Shown here: positions 1 through 7,593 of the stretch, in pieces
How positions within the stretch are numbered: the first letter of the stretch is position 1
Layout of the letters: each line of letters opens with the position of its first letter
Origin: Veillonella_A intestinalis
Lineage (GTDB): Bacteria; Bacillota; Negativicutes; Veillonellales; Veillonellaceae
DNA length: 64,000 bases
NCBI RefSeq assembly: GCF_943192895.1
Contig: NZ_CALPCB010000006.1
Coordinates: 62,001-126,000, forward strand
Direction of reading: 5' to 3'
Notes under the pieces: generated by a model
What the model was told of the DNA's origin: nothing
The model's database searches: none
What the model saw: the letters and a program-made list of their open reading frames with translations, nothing else
Made by a program: the position numbers and the translations under genes

Positions 1-48
1 TTGGATTAATTCCACCAGCGTAGCTGTATTTTCATCCATCCCTTTCAT
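1..48 (-). CDS. 5' end of a leftward gene, product unknown (partial)
   Basis: An ATG on the minus strand at 48-46, preceded by an AGAGGC ribosome-binding-like stretch that overlaps the stop of the gene at 58-1149, opens a reading frame that stays open to the window edge. Only 16 residues are visible (MKGMDENTATLVELIQ). They are too few to assign a family. The tight spacing (9 bases after the upstream stop) suggests it is co-transcribed with the upstream GST-like gene. Confidence 0.5.
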   Translation of the reverse strand, partial: MKGMDENTATLVELIQ

Positions 49-57
49 AAAAGCCTC

Positions 58-1149
58 TTATTTAGCAAATTTTTCAGCACGGTCATTTGGTTCAGCCCAA
101 ATAGAATCATCTGGCCCCATTGGTACCAACCGAGGTAAGTCTTCAATTGGTGTATGGTCTACATAGTAGAAACGTTTACGCATGGAATCGAAGTCTGTAT
201 TATTGCCAAACGCTGGAATGGAATATAAATCTTTCGCATAATTCCAAAGATTTGGATAATCTACCAAGCGTTTTTTATTTACAAAGTATTTCTGATAGAA
301 TACTAGGTCAAAACGCTGCAAGGTTACAAATAAGCGAATATCTGGGTCAGTAATGGTATCTCCCATTAAATAACGCATGCGACCAAGACGTTCTTCAAGC
401 CAATCTAAACGATCAAAAATACGATTAAAGTAGAATTCATAATCTTTCTGATTGTTTACCATAGCTGCCAAATTAACCGCTAAGTTAACATCAGCATAGA
501 TAACTTCATTAAGGGCATCAATATCCTCACGTAATTCTTCAGGGTAAATATCAGACACTGATGGATTCGCAAATTTCTTAAATGCCATAGCAATATCTGT
601 CGTCAACACATGATAGTCGTTGTTAACCACAGCGCCTGTTTTTACATCTACAATAGCAGGCACAGTGGAGCGTTGGTCATAATTTGGGTCCCCTTTACGA
701 TAGGCCTCACCTAAGGAATGGATTTTAAGAACTGGATCTACATCCCCTTCATCAAGGGTAAAGAACCAATCCCCAATAACGCCAGCTGGACGAAGTGGAT
801 CAACTACACCTTTAGAAATAACTTTATCTAACCCTAAATAATCAATAGCGATAGATACACGATTGGCCCAAGGACAATGACGGGACCAAATTAAACGATA
901 GCGACCTTCTTCAACGGGCAATTCCCCTTCACCATCACCAAAAGGTGTTGTAAATTGTGGCTCTTCAGGGTCTGCATATTTTTGGCGGCGGTTGAAGTTG
1001 GAGGCATCACGGCCTTCATACTCTTTTTGTTCGCCAATCGCCCGTGGATTACTAGACTGAAATGGCGAAAAATCAATAGGACATGCATTCATTTTACGGG
1101 TAAAATGAATCTCTGCTCTAGCTTCTTCAATAGATTTGTCTTTAATCAT
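58..1149 (-). CDS. Glutathionyl-hydroquinone reductase-like (Xi-class GST) protein
   Basis: 363 aa, slightly longer than the usual 320-330 aa of the YqjG/EcmB family. A thioredoxin-fold N-terminal half carries the family signature RHCPWANRV near residue 90, where the cysteine of CPWA is the catalytic residue. A helical GST C-terminal domain follows, with the typical IYADVNLAVNLA and YPNLWNYAKDLY segments. The family reduces glutathionyl-hydroquinones, or acts as a cytosolic thiol transferase. Whether this organism makes glutathione cannot be seen here, so the physiological thiol is uncertain. The gene is followed directly by another leftward gene running off the window. Confidence 0.82.
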   Translation of the reverse strand: MIKDKSIEEARAEIHFTRKMNACPIDFSPFQSSNPRAIGEQKEYEGRDASNFNRRQKYADPEEPQFTTPFGDGEGELPVEEGRYRLIWSRHCPWANRVSIAIDYLGLDKVISKGVVDPLRPAGVIGDWFFTLDEGDVDPVLKIHSLGEAYRKGDPNYDQRSTVPAIVDVKTGAVVNNDYHVLTTDIAMAFKKFANPSVSDIYPEELREDIDALNEVIYADVNLAVNLAAMVNNQKDYEFYFNRIFDRLDWLEERLGRMRYLMGDTITDPDIRLFVTLQRFDLVFYQKYFVNKKRLVDYPNLWNYAKDLYSIPAFGNNTDFDSMRKRFYYVDHTPIEDLPRLVPMGPDDSIWAEPNDRAEKFAK

Positions 1150-1360
1150 GCTCTCTCCTCATTATACTTTTTAATTCCCTCTTTTTATATAGGAATATAT
1201 TGTAAAAAATAAAAACATACAAAACTTATATGCATGTGCATTCATTTTACACCGCAAGATAAATCCTGTCAATAAAGTATGAATATATTTTTTGATAAAT
1301 TTCTAATAAATAGATATGATATATTTATAAAAAATACAAATCAAATAAATAGACTCTTAA

Positions 1361-1410
1361 CAATAATCCTATTTATTATTATTGTAGTTATCTATATAAT
1401 GGTATATACT
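1361..1410 (+). promoter_or_regulatory. Promoter and inverted repeat of the toxin-antitoxin operon
   Basis: TTGTAG (1382-1387) and TATACT (1405-1410) are separated by 17 bases, giving a start about 14 bases upstream of the AAGGAGG-bearing ATG at 1431. An inverted repeat CAATAAT...ATTATTG (1361-1367 / 1378-1384) overlaps the -35 box, a position suited to an autorepressing antitoxin. The regulatory role is inferred; only the sequence pattern is seen. Confidence 0.5.
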
Positions 1411-1430
1411 AATCATAAGGAGGAATTAAA

Positions 1431-1586
1431 ATGAAACAAAATAATAATATGGCAAAGCACCTTGAACGACAGTCTAAATATATAACAACTCAAACGAATC
1501 CAGATTTGCGAAAAAAAATGGAGACCATTTCTTTAGAACTTATTAAACGTAATGACACAGTTTATAGAGCCTTAGAAAATAAATAA
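1431..1586 (+). CDS. Putative small antitoxin paired with Doc toxin
   Basis: 51 aa, with AAGGAGG 7 bases upstream of the ATG. Its stop lies one base before the ATG of the Doc-family toxin, the classical antitoxin-toxin order with translational coupling. The protein is charged and probably helical (KHLERQSKYITT near residue 10, RKKMETISLELIKRN near residue 27), with no clear Phd/YefM signature. Antitoxin function is inferred from position, size and the toxin partner. At 51 aa it is shorter than P1 Phd (73 aa), so it may lack a full DNA-binding domain or belong to another antitoxin class. The region is noticeably more AT-rich than the flanking genes, which suggests horizontal acquisition. Confidence 0.7.
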   Translation: MKQNNNMAKHLERQSKYITTQTNPDLRKKMETISLELIKRNDTVYRALENK

Positions 1587-1587
1587 T

Positions 1588-1977
1588 ATGGAATATCATG
1601 AAATACAAATTCTATTAGATAATATTTTAATGATTCATGAACAATTATCTAATATATACAAAATGGAAGCAGGCGTGAGAGATATAGATTTACTAGACTC
1701 TGCAGTAAATGCGCCTTTTCAAACATTCTGCAATAATGATTTATATCCCACAATATATCTTAAAGCAGCAAAATTATGTCATGGTTTAGCGAAAAATCAT
1801 CCATTTGTAGATGGAAATAAAAGAACTGCATTACAAGCAATGCTACTATATTTAGCGCTAAATAACGTCGAATTACAATATACGGATCTAGAATTAGAAA
1901 CATTAATATTAGATGTTGTTACAGATAAAATGAAAATAGAAGATATTACAAAATGGATACACCTCCACGAAGTATAA
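1588..1977 (+). CDS. doc: Death-on-curing (Doc/Fic) family toxin
   Basis: 129 aa, close to P1 Doc (126 aa). The Fic-fold core motif HPFVDGNKRTA spans residues 71-81, with H71, D75, N77, K78 and R79 all present. The lysine in GNKR (instead of glycine in AMPylating Fic proteins) marks the Doc class, which phosphorylates elongation factor Tu in the studied case. The start is fixed by its position one base after the upstream stop. There is no own Shine-Dalgarno at the normal distance, so translation is probably coupled to the small upstream gene. A strong hairpin follows the stop immediately. Toxin activity is inferred from the family. Confidence 0.88.
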   Translation: MEYHEIQILLDNILMIHEQLSNIYKMEAGVRDIDLLDSAVNAPFQTFCNNDLYPTIYLKAAKLCHGLAKNHPFVDGNKRTALQAMLLYLALNNVELQYTDLELETLILDVVTDKMKIEDITKWIHLHEV

Positions 1978-2016
1978 AAGAGACTATAGTTGATTTCTGA
2001 ACTATAGTCTCTTTTT
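1976..2016. terminator. Intrinsic terminator after doc, probably bidirectional
   Basis: A 12-bp perfect stem (GAGACTATAGTT / AACTATAGTCTC) with an 8-9 base loop, flanked by an A-run on the left and a T-run on the right. It starts inside the doc stop codon. It can serve doc on the plus strand and, less strongly, the leftward efflux gene. Confidence 0.85.
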
Positions 2017-2089
2017 ATCGTCTATACTATATTACTATTAAATATCTAAGTTACTACTACGATTCTAAATTACTAAATAAAACAAGCTA

Positions 2090-3259
2090 TTACTCTTCTT
2101 TAGTTAAAAACTGCATACAAATAAGAGAGCCTATATGCTCGACTACAACCAAGATTGCAAGTGGCCACATAGAATGACCACCACCAAGACCTACTAAAGG
2201 TGAAGCAATAGCACCCGCTAAGAAAGAAACGACGCCTAACCAACCAGATGCGCTCCCAGCTACCCCTTTATGCGCATTCATAGCACAGGAGAAACTAAGT
2301 GGCAAAGTAGCACCACAACTAAAGATAAGTAACACCAAAGCAATCATAACGTACCAAGGATCTTGCGGTTGCACCAAAGCAATCGCCACTATGAGCAAAC
2401 CTGTTACCAAGCCACCTACATTACCTAGCCATAAGACAGGACGTTCACCTAAACTTTTACTTAAGCGACCAAATATTTGAGCCCCCACTGCTAAACTAGC
2501 GGAACCAATACCAAAGAAAATACTGAATTGTGTAGGCGTAAACTCATAAATACCTTCCATTATAAAAGGCGATGCCCCAATATAACCAAATAGCCCCATA
2601 GAAGCAAAGCCTTGTACTAATAAGTAGCCACGATAATTTTTATTCTTCCACAATTGTCCCATACTTTGTAAGGACTCTTTTAAACCACCTTTTAAACGTT
2701 TTTCTACTGGCAAAGTTTCAGGTAAGCTCGCCATAACCCATACAGCCCCAATAAAACCACAGGCGGTTAATACTAAGAAAATCGCTTCCCAACTCCAATA
2801 CTCCAAAACAAGACCGCCAATAACAGGGCCTGCAATAGGTACAATAGATGTAATCAATACTAATAAGGATATGAAACGAGTCAATTCATTACCAGTATGC
2901 GTGTCACAGGCAATAGAACGACTCAATACAATACAGCCTGCTCCGGCGACCCCTTGTACGAACCGCCACAATAAAAACATAGGTAAAGAAGTAGCTGTAC
3001 CACATAAAAAAGATGCAATAGCAAAGCCTACAAAGGATACCATTACTGGTTTACGGCGTCCAATTTCATCACTCCAAGGGCCAATTAAAACCTGCCCTAG
3101 GGCTAAACCAATAAAACAGGCAGTCAAACTAAGTTGTCCACCTGATGCTGTCGTTCCTAAATCTCTTGCAATTTCCGGTAACCCCGGCAAATAAATATCT
3201 GTACTTAAAGGCCCTATCGCGGCCATAAAAGCAACTAACACTATAACTAATTTATTCAT
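2090..3259 (-). CDS. Bcr/CflA-family MFS drug efflux transporter (copy 1)
   Basis: 389 aa from the ATG at 3259, preceded by AGAGGTG at 7 bases; a TTG six bases further upstream is less well placed. Twelve hydrophobic segments. The N-terminal signature GPLSTDIYLPGLP of the Bcr/CflA group is present, the loop 2-3 motif A reads GPWSDEIGRRKP, and a motif-C-like PIAGPVIGG lies in helix 5. The family consists of proton-driven exporters of drugs such as bicyclomycin or chloramphenicol, or of small metabolites, at the inner membrane. It is highly similar along its length to the next gene upstream (3399-4571), so the two are a tandem duplication. Substrate cannot be predicted. Confidence 0.88.
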   Translation of the reverse strand: MNKLVIVLVAFMAAIGPLSTDIYLPGLPEIARDLGTTASGGQLSLTACFIGLALGQVLIGPWSDEIGRRKPVMVSFVGFAIASFLCGTATSLPMFLLWRFVQGVAGAGCIVLSRSIACDTHTGNELTRFISLLVLITSIVPIAGPVIGGLVLEYWSWEAIFLVLTACGFIGAVWVMASLPETLPVEKRLKGGLKESLQSMGQLWKNKNYRGYLLVQGFASMGLFGYIGASPFIMEGIYEFTPTQFSIFFGIGSASLAVGAQIFGRLSKSLGERPVLWLGNVGGLVTGLLIVAIALVQPQDPWYVMIALVLLIFSCGATLPLSFSCAMNAHKGVAGSASGWLGVVSFLAGAIASPLVGLGGGHSMWPLAILVVVEHIGSLICMQFLTKEE

Positions 3260-3318
3260 TAACAATCACCTCTCCTCTGTAGTATAACAAGGAGCGTGCA
3301 TTAAGTATAATATCAATA

Positions 3319-3358
3319 AACGACGCATATATAACAATATTGTTATATATGCGTCGTT
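3319..3358. repeat. Perfect 40-bp palindrome between the two efflux genes
   Basis: Two 20-base arms starting AACGACGCATATATAACAAT, with no spacer, form a perfect inverted repeat centred at 3338/3339. It lies between the tandem MFS genes, about 40 bases downstream of copy 2's stop and about 60 bases upstream of copy 1's start. There is no good T-run on either side, so it fits an intrinsic terminator poorly. It could be an operator for a dimeric or tetrameric regulator, or an mRNA-processing hairpin. Confidence 0.8.
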
Positions 3359-3398
3359 AACTAAACTATATCTCTATAAAGATACTTCTTATTTTTCA

Positions 3399-4571
3399 TT
3401 ACTGTATGTCTAAAGTAACTTGTTTCATAGCCACTATAGCTAACCCATGAACAATCATGACTAGCACGGTCAAAGGCCACATAGAATGACCCCCACCAAG
3501 ACCAACAAGTGGTGAAGCTATAGCACCTGCTAAAAATGCCATAACTCCAAGCAAACCTGAAGCACTACCCGCTATTCCTATATGGGAATTCATGCCACAA
3601 GAAAAGCTTAATGGCAAGTTAATGCCACAACTAAAGATTAAGCCTAACAATAGCCCGCCTACTAAATACGGTGTTTCAGGCTGTATAAAAGAAGCTATTA
3701 ACAAACCACAGCCTATTAAACCACCCAAACCTATACCAATTTTTAAAATTTGATGCTCCCCAAATGCTTTACTAATGCGTCCACTGATTTGAGCTGCCAA
3801 AGCAAAACTAGCTGAGCCCAAGCCGAAAAATAAGCTAAATTCACTTGGTGATAAACCATAAATCTCTTCCATAATAAAAGGTGCCGCCCCAATGTAACCG
3901 AATAGCCCCATCGCCGTAAAACCTTGCACTAACAAATATCCTCTATACGCTTTATTTTGCCATAATGTAGACATATTATGTATGGACGTTTTTAAACCAC
4001 CTTCAATCCGCTGTTCCAAAGGTAGTGTTTCTGGCAATTGCCATAATACACCAATACTCCCAATCACACCGGCTACTGTAAGCAACATAAAAATATAAGG
4101 CCATTTAAAATGTTCCAATATGAAACCACCAATAATAGGGCCTGCAATAGGCACTACAGAAGATATTAAAACGAGTAATGCAATAAAACGAGTCAATTCA
4201 TTACCAGAGAAACGATCTGAAGCAATAGAACGAGCCAATACAATACAGCCTGCACCAGCTAGGCCTTGTACAAAACGCCACAATAAGAACATAGGTAAGG
4301 AAGTGGCAGTACTGCATAGAAAAGACGTAATAGCAAAACCTAAAAAAGATAAAATCGCAGGTTTACGTCGTCCTACCCCATCACTCCAAGGGCCAATAAT
4401 AATTTGTCCAATAGCTAAGCCTAAAAAGCAAGCAGTTAAACTTAACTGTCCCCCTGAAGCATTAGTGCCTAAATCTACAGCAATATTAGGTAAGCCAGGC
4501 AAATAAATATCTGTACTAAGCGGCCCAATAGCTGCCATAAATGCAATCAGTAACACTGTGATTTTATTCAT
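3399..4571 (-). CDS. Bcr/CflA-family MFS drug efflux transporter (copy 2)
   Basis: 390 aa, twelve predicted membrane helices, signature GPLSTDIYLPGLP near residue 17 and motif A GPWSDGVGRRKP. AAAGGAT lies upstream of the ATG. It is the upstream member of the tandem pair. Identity with copy 1 is clearly high over the whole length, strongest in helices 1-5 and in the C-terminal AGSASG/SPLVGLGGGHSMWPL region. Proton-antiport efflux of a small amphipathic compound is the family role; substrate unknown. Divergence is concentrated in the central loop and helices 7-10, which would allow different substrates. Confidence 0.88.
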   Translation of the reverse strand: MNKITVLLIAFMAAIGPLSTDIYLPGLPNIAVDLGTNASGGQLSLTACFLGLAIGQIIIGPWSDGVGRRKPAILSFLGFAITSFLCSTATSLPMFLLWRFVQGLAGAGCIVLARSIASDRFSGNELTRFIALLVLISSVVPIAGPIIGGFILEHFKWPYIFMLLTVAGVIGSIGVLWQLPETLPLEQRIEGGLKTSIHNMSTLWQNKAYRGYLLVQGFTAMGLFGYIGAAPFIMEEIYGLSPSEFSLFFGLGSASFALAAQISGRISKAFGEHQILKIGIGLGGLIGCGLLIASFIQPETPYLVGGLLLGLIFSCGINLPLSFSCGMNSHIGIAGSASGLLGVMAFLAGAIASPLVGLGGGHSMWPLTVLVMIVHGLAIVAMKQVTLDIQ

Positions 4572-4629
4572 TCCTATGTCATCCTTTCTATATATTCATT
4601 TACCTATCAATACTATTCATTCTTTTGCC

Positions 4630-4668
4630 AAAGTAAAAGAGGACTCCCCCTTACGGAGGAATCCTCTT
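4630..4668 (-). terminator. Intrinsic terminator of the OmpA gene
   Basis: Read on the minus strand, arms AAGAGGA and TCCTCTT plus an inner CCTCC/GGGGG pairing form a GC-rich hairpin followed by TTTTACTTT. It lies about 90 bases downstream of the ompA stop and separates it from the efflux pair. A second small hairpin (ATTGTATG / CATACAAT, 4671-4690) sits just before it. Confidence 0.75.
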
Positions 4669-4760
4669 CAATTGTATGTTGCCATACAATATTGTTTACC
4701 GAGACAATTTAACATTTTATCACAAAATATTCATTTTGTAAAATAACTCGTAAATAGGTA

Positions 4761-5858
4761 TTATTTATTTTCCCAAATATCTACACGACGGTTGTCAGCG
4801 CGCCCTTGGTCAGTATCATTAGTGGATACTGGATTGTTTTCACCTTTGTAGTTAAGCACTAACTGAGATGCTGGTACACCTTGACTCTGAGCATACGCTG
4901 CTACATTGTCTACACGACGTTGAGATAGTGCATTGTTATAGTCATTAGAACCCTTAGCATCTGTATTACCTACTAATTTGTATGTATGTGTTGGGTTAGC
5001 TTTTGCAACTTGTACAAAATGATCTAATTTAGATTGTTCTGTACCAAGTGGTTGATCTTCATCAAAGCCAAAATGAACACTTTCTAAATAGTAGTCATTA
5101 CGAGCTGGTGCTTGTTGTACTACAGGTACTGCTTGAGGTTGTGGCTGTGGTGTATAAACAGGTGCTGGTGTTGGTTCTTCAGCTTCATAAGAGTCACCAC
5201 CAAAACGGTAAGAAAGACCTGCAATAAAGCCTTTATAGCTAATATTAGCATCATCTACAAGTTTAGTATTTACATAACGATAACCTGCACTTACATCTAA
5301 GTCATCAGTAATGCTATAACCTAAACCAGCTTCCCAAATAGTAGTATTTTTAGTACCAATAGCTGCTTTACCATAAACATCTAATTTATCAGTCAATGGC
5401 GCTTTACCAATAATACCGATTTGAGCTACATTATTCTTCTTAGAACCACTTTCGCCTTCCCATTCTAATTTATTATCAATACGATTCCAACCAGCATAGG
5501 CTGCAAAATTCTTATTGATAGAATAAAGAGCATTTACTTCTTGACTACTCCCATCAGTATGTATCCCATCTGTACTATTATTGCCCTTAGTTTCTAAGCC
5601 GTAGTAATTATATTGAACCGCCCAACGATCATTTAAACCATACGTAAGACCACCTTGAAGATTCCATTTATCATTGGTTGTCACATCCCCGTTAACAGAT
5701 TCATCAAAAATCTTGTCAGAATCAGCACTGGCTTCAACATTCCAAGCACCTAAATCAACTTGCCATTGGCCTTCTTGCCATTGAGTTTGTGGTGTAGCAA
5801 AGGCTGCGGATGTTACGCAAGCTGCTACAGCTGCTAATAATAATGCACGTTTTTTCAT
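4761..5858 (-). CDS. OmpA-family outer-membrane porin with peptidoglycan-binding domain
   Basis: 365 aa. A signal peptide (MKKRALLLAAVAACVTSAAFA, cleavage near residue 22) precedes an N-terminal barrel of alternating aromatic beta strands (about 25-220, strand patterns such as WAVQYNYYGLET and DVSAGYRYVNTKL). A proline/glutamine-rich linker follows (about 225-250, TPAPVYTPQPQPQ), then an OmpA C-terminal domain (about 255-365) with the meso-DAP-binding motif NALSQRRVDNVAAY and a final DNRRVDIW. The protein tethers the outer membrane to peptidoglycan, which is evidence for a diderm cell envelope. Veillonella relatives have several such proteins. The gene has its own terminator and is monocistronic. 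Confidence 0.93.
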   Translation of the reverse strand: MKKRALLLAAVAACVTSAAFATPQTQWQEGQWQVDLGAWNVEASADSDKIFDESVNGDVTTNDKWNLQGGLTYGLNDRWAVQYNYYGLETKGNNSTDGIHTDGSSQEVNALYSINKNFAAYAGWNRIDNKLEWEGESGSKKNNVAQIGIIGKAPLTDKLDVYGKAAIGTKNTTIWEAGLGYSITDDLDVSAGYRYVNTKLVDDANISYKGFIAGLSYRFGGDSYEAEEPTPAPVYTPQPQPQAVPVVQQAPARNDYYLESVHFGFDEDQPLGTEQSKLDHFVQVAKANPTHTYKLVGNTDAKGSNDYNNALSQRRVDNVAAYAQSQGVPASQLVLNYKGENNPVSTNDTDQGRADNRRVDIWENK

Positions 5859-5973
5859 ACAATCTCCTCTTTTCTAAAAACAACAGTAATATAATAAAAT
5901 ATCACACTTACAACTCTATTATAGAATTATATCGATATAAAATCAATAAGATTTTAAGGAGATACGTGCCTAT

Positions 5974-6282
5974 TTACTCGCTGTCATTAGGATATAAGTT
6001 TTGAGCTTCCAAAATAGCTTCTTTTAGCATTTTTTCATTAAAACGGCGCACCATTCCAGGGATACGGAACAAGTCAATAATAGCCCAAATACCAAAGCCA
6101 CTAGCTGTCACCCAATACAACAAGTTAATAATTGGTTTTCTAAGATAAAAATAATGCACCCCAAAAATAAACCACCATAAATAAGCCATGCCTGTATCTT
6201 TTTGACTGGTCATTTTTAATAATACATAGTCACGTTGTGCCTGTGTCAAATTTTGTAAAGCTACTAATTCGTTGGCCTTCAT
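5974..6282 (-). CDS. TM2-domain membrane protein
   Basis: 102 aa, GGGGAGG at 7 bases from the ATG. A short cytosolic N-terminus (about 30 residues) leads into a TM2 domain: KDTGMAYLWWFIFGVHYFYL, then a second helix INLLYWVTASGFGIWAIIDLF with the characteristic G...D.F turn, and a charged tail. TM2 proteins are small two-helix membrane proteins of unknown biochemical role. A TATAAT (minus strand, 6336-6331) lies 49 bases upstream of the start codon. Nothing in the neighbourhood points to a specific function. Confidence 0.8.
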   Translation of the reverse strand: MKANELVALQNLTQAQRDYVLLKMTSQKDTGMAYLWWFIFGVHYFYLRKPIINLLYWVTASGFGIWAIIDLFRIPGMVRRFNEKMLKEAILEAQNLYPNDSE

Positions 6283-6440
6283 AGTAAAACCTCCCCTATG
6301 TGTATCCTTAGTTAATTTTAATTATTTTCTATTATATCATAGTCTCTTTTTTCTAGTAATTTATAGCCTACTTATAACCTTTTTATAGACTACCTGTAGG
6401 CTACGCCTTCCAGACTAGCCTAAATTCAAAGAAGATAGGT

Positions 6441-6476
6441 AAAAAGAAACCCCACAAACCTGAGGTTTGTAGGGTT
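6441..6476 (-). terminator. Intrinsic terminator of rplM-rpsI
   Basis: Minus-strand stem AACCCTACAAACC / GGTTTGTGGGGTT with a 3-base loop, followed by TCTTTTT. It starts 14 bases after the rpsI stop and is a strong transcription end for the ribosomal protein operon. Confidence 0.92.
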
Positions 6477-6489
6477 GCCATTTGTAATA

Positions 6490-6882
6490 TTAACGTTTCG
6501 AGAACTGAGACGCCTTACGAGCTTTTTTAAGACCGTATTTTTTACGTTCTTTCATACGTGGGTCACGAGTTAAGAAACCAGCTTTTTTAAGAGATTGACG
6601 AAGTTCACCGTCAACACCTAATAAAGCACGGGAGATACCGTGACGAATTGCACCAGCTTGACCAGATGGGCCACCACCAGCAACGTCAGCGATAACATCA
6701 TATTGTTCAACCGTACCAGTAAGGTTAAGCGGTTGTTTTACGATTAATTCCAAAGTCTTACGACCAAAGTAATCGCTAAGATCACGTTTATTGATTACAA
6801 TTTTACCTGTGCCCGGTACCAGACGAACTCTGGCAACGGAAGATTTTCTACGACCTGTACCGTAGTACTGAGCTACTGCCAT
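6490..6882 (-). CDS. rpsI: 30S ribosomal protein S9
   Basis: 130 aa, the standard length. The YYGTGRRKSSVARVRL start and the invariant C-terminal tail KKYGLKKARKASQFSKR are present; that tail reaches the ribosomal P site. GGPSGQAGAIRHGISRALL is the S9 signature near residue 70. It is the second gene of the rplM-rpsI operon, with a 23-base gap and a GGAGG site before the ATG. Confidence 0.99.
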   Translation of the reverse strand: MAVAQYYGTGRRKSSVARVRLVPGTGKIVINKRDLSDYFGRKTLELIVKQPLNLTGTVEQYDVIADVAGGGPSGQAGAIRHGISRALLGVDGELRQSLKKAGFLTRDPRMKERKKYGLKKARKASQFSKR

Positions 6883-6905
6883 GTAAATGTTCCTCCTCCC
6901 GGTAA

Positions 6906-7346
6906 TTACCGAATATCAAATTCCAAAACTTCAGGTTTCTGAGCTGCATGTGGATGTTCAGGACCAGCATATACGTTCAATTTGCGATAAATTTGAGCGC
7001 CTAGCTTGTTCTTAGGAAGCATCCCGCGAACTGCCATTTCCACAACGCGTTCTGGATGTTTTTCCAACATGTTACCAAGAGTAACGAAACGGGAACCACC
7101 TGGGTAACCAGAATGGCGGAAATATGTTTTCTGAGTTAATTTTTTACCTGTGAAACGAACTTTCTCAGCGTTGATTACGATAACGTGGTCACCAGTGTCA
7201 ACGTGTGGTGTGAAAGTCGGTTTATTTTTGCCCCGAAGAACTTTAGCTACTTCGGCAGCAAGGCGTCCTAAAGTTTTACCTTCAGCGTCAACAACATACC
7301 ATTTCCGTTCAACAGTGTTCGGATTGGCCATATATGTAGTTTTCAT
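6906..7346 (-). CDS. rplM: 50S ribosomal protein L13
   Basis: 146 aa. Family motifs RKWYVVDAEGKTLGRLA, HVDTGDHVIVINAEKV and GMLPKNKLG are present. The longer start (ATG at 7346, MKTTYMANPNT) is chosen because GAGGAGG lies 10 bases before it and B. subtilis L13 begins in the same way; an internal ATG at 7331 has no better site. It is the first gene of rplM-rpsI, with a strong promoter about 95 bases upstream. Confidence 0.98.
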   Translation of the reverse strand: MKTTYMANPNTVERKWYVVDAEGKTLGRLAAEVAKVLRGKNKPTFTPHVDTGDHVIVINAEKVRFTGKKLTQKTYFRHSGYPGGSRFVTLGNMLEKHPERVVEMAVRGMLPKNKLGAQIYRKLNVYAGPEHPHAAQKPEVLEFDIR

Positions 7347-7440
7347 GCTGCTAATTCCTCCTCATAACGACTACTTTACCAAAAAGCATCCTGCTCTCTT
7401 TCCGGGGCTAATGGAATAAGATACAAATGCTTACCGAAAT

Positions 7441-7470
7441 ATTATACGTGATTTAACTATAGACTGTCAA
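7441..7470 (-). promoter_or_regulatory. Strong sigma-A promoter of rplM-rpsI
   Basis: TTGACA (7470-7465) and TATAAT (7446-7441) on the minus strand are consensus hexamers with an 18-base spacer. The expected start near 7434 gives an 85-90 base leader. In other Firmicutes L13 represses its own mRNA through a leader hairpin. A GGAAAGAGAGCAGGATGC stretch in this leader could hold such a site, but I cannot show a conserved fold. Confidence 0.85.
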
Positions 7471-7544
7471 CCACTATTTCGCATATTTTAAGTATAATCA
7501 CATATGTTTCTAACCTAGCTAATGATCAAATCAATTACTATAAT

Positions 7545-7580
7545 AAAATATTAGCCCAAAACATATAGAAAATTGGGCTA
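7545..7580 (-). terminator. Probable terminator of murB
   Basis: Minus-strand inverted repeat TAGCCCAA / TTGGGCTA around a 13-base loop, followed by an AT-rich tail with a TTTT run. It lies 14 bases after the murB stop codon. The stem is short and the T-tract is interrupted, so the efficiency is uncertain. Confidence 0.6.
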
Positions 7581-7593
7581 CTATAGGTAAATT

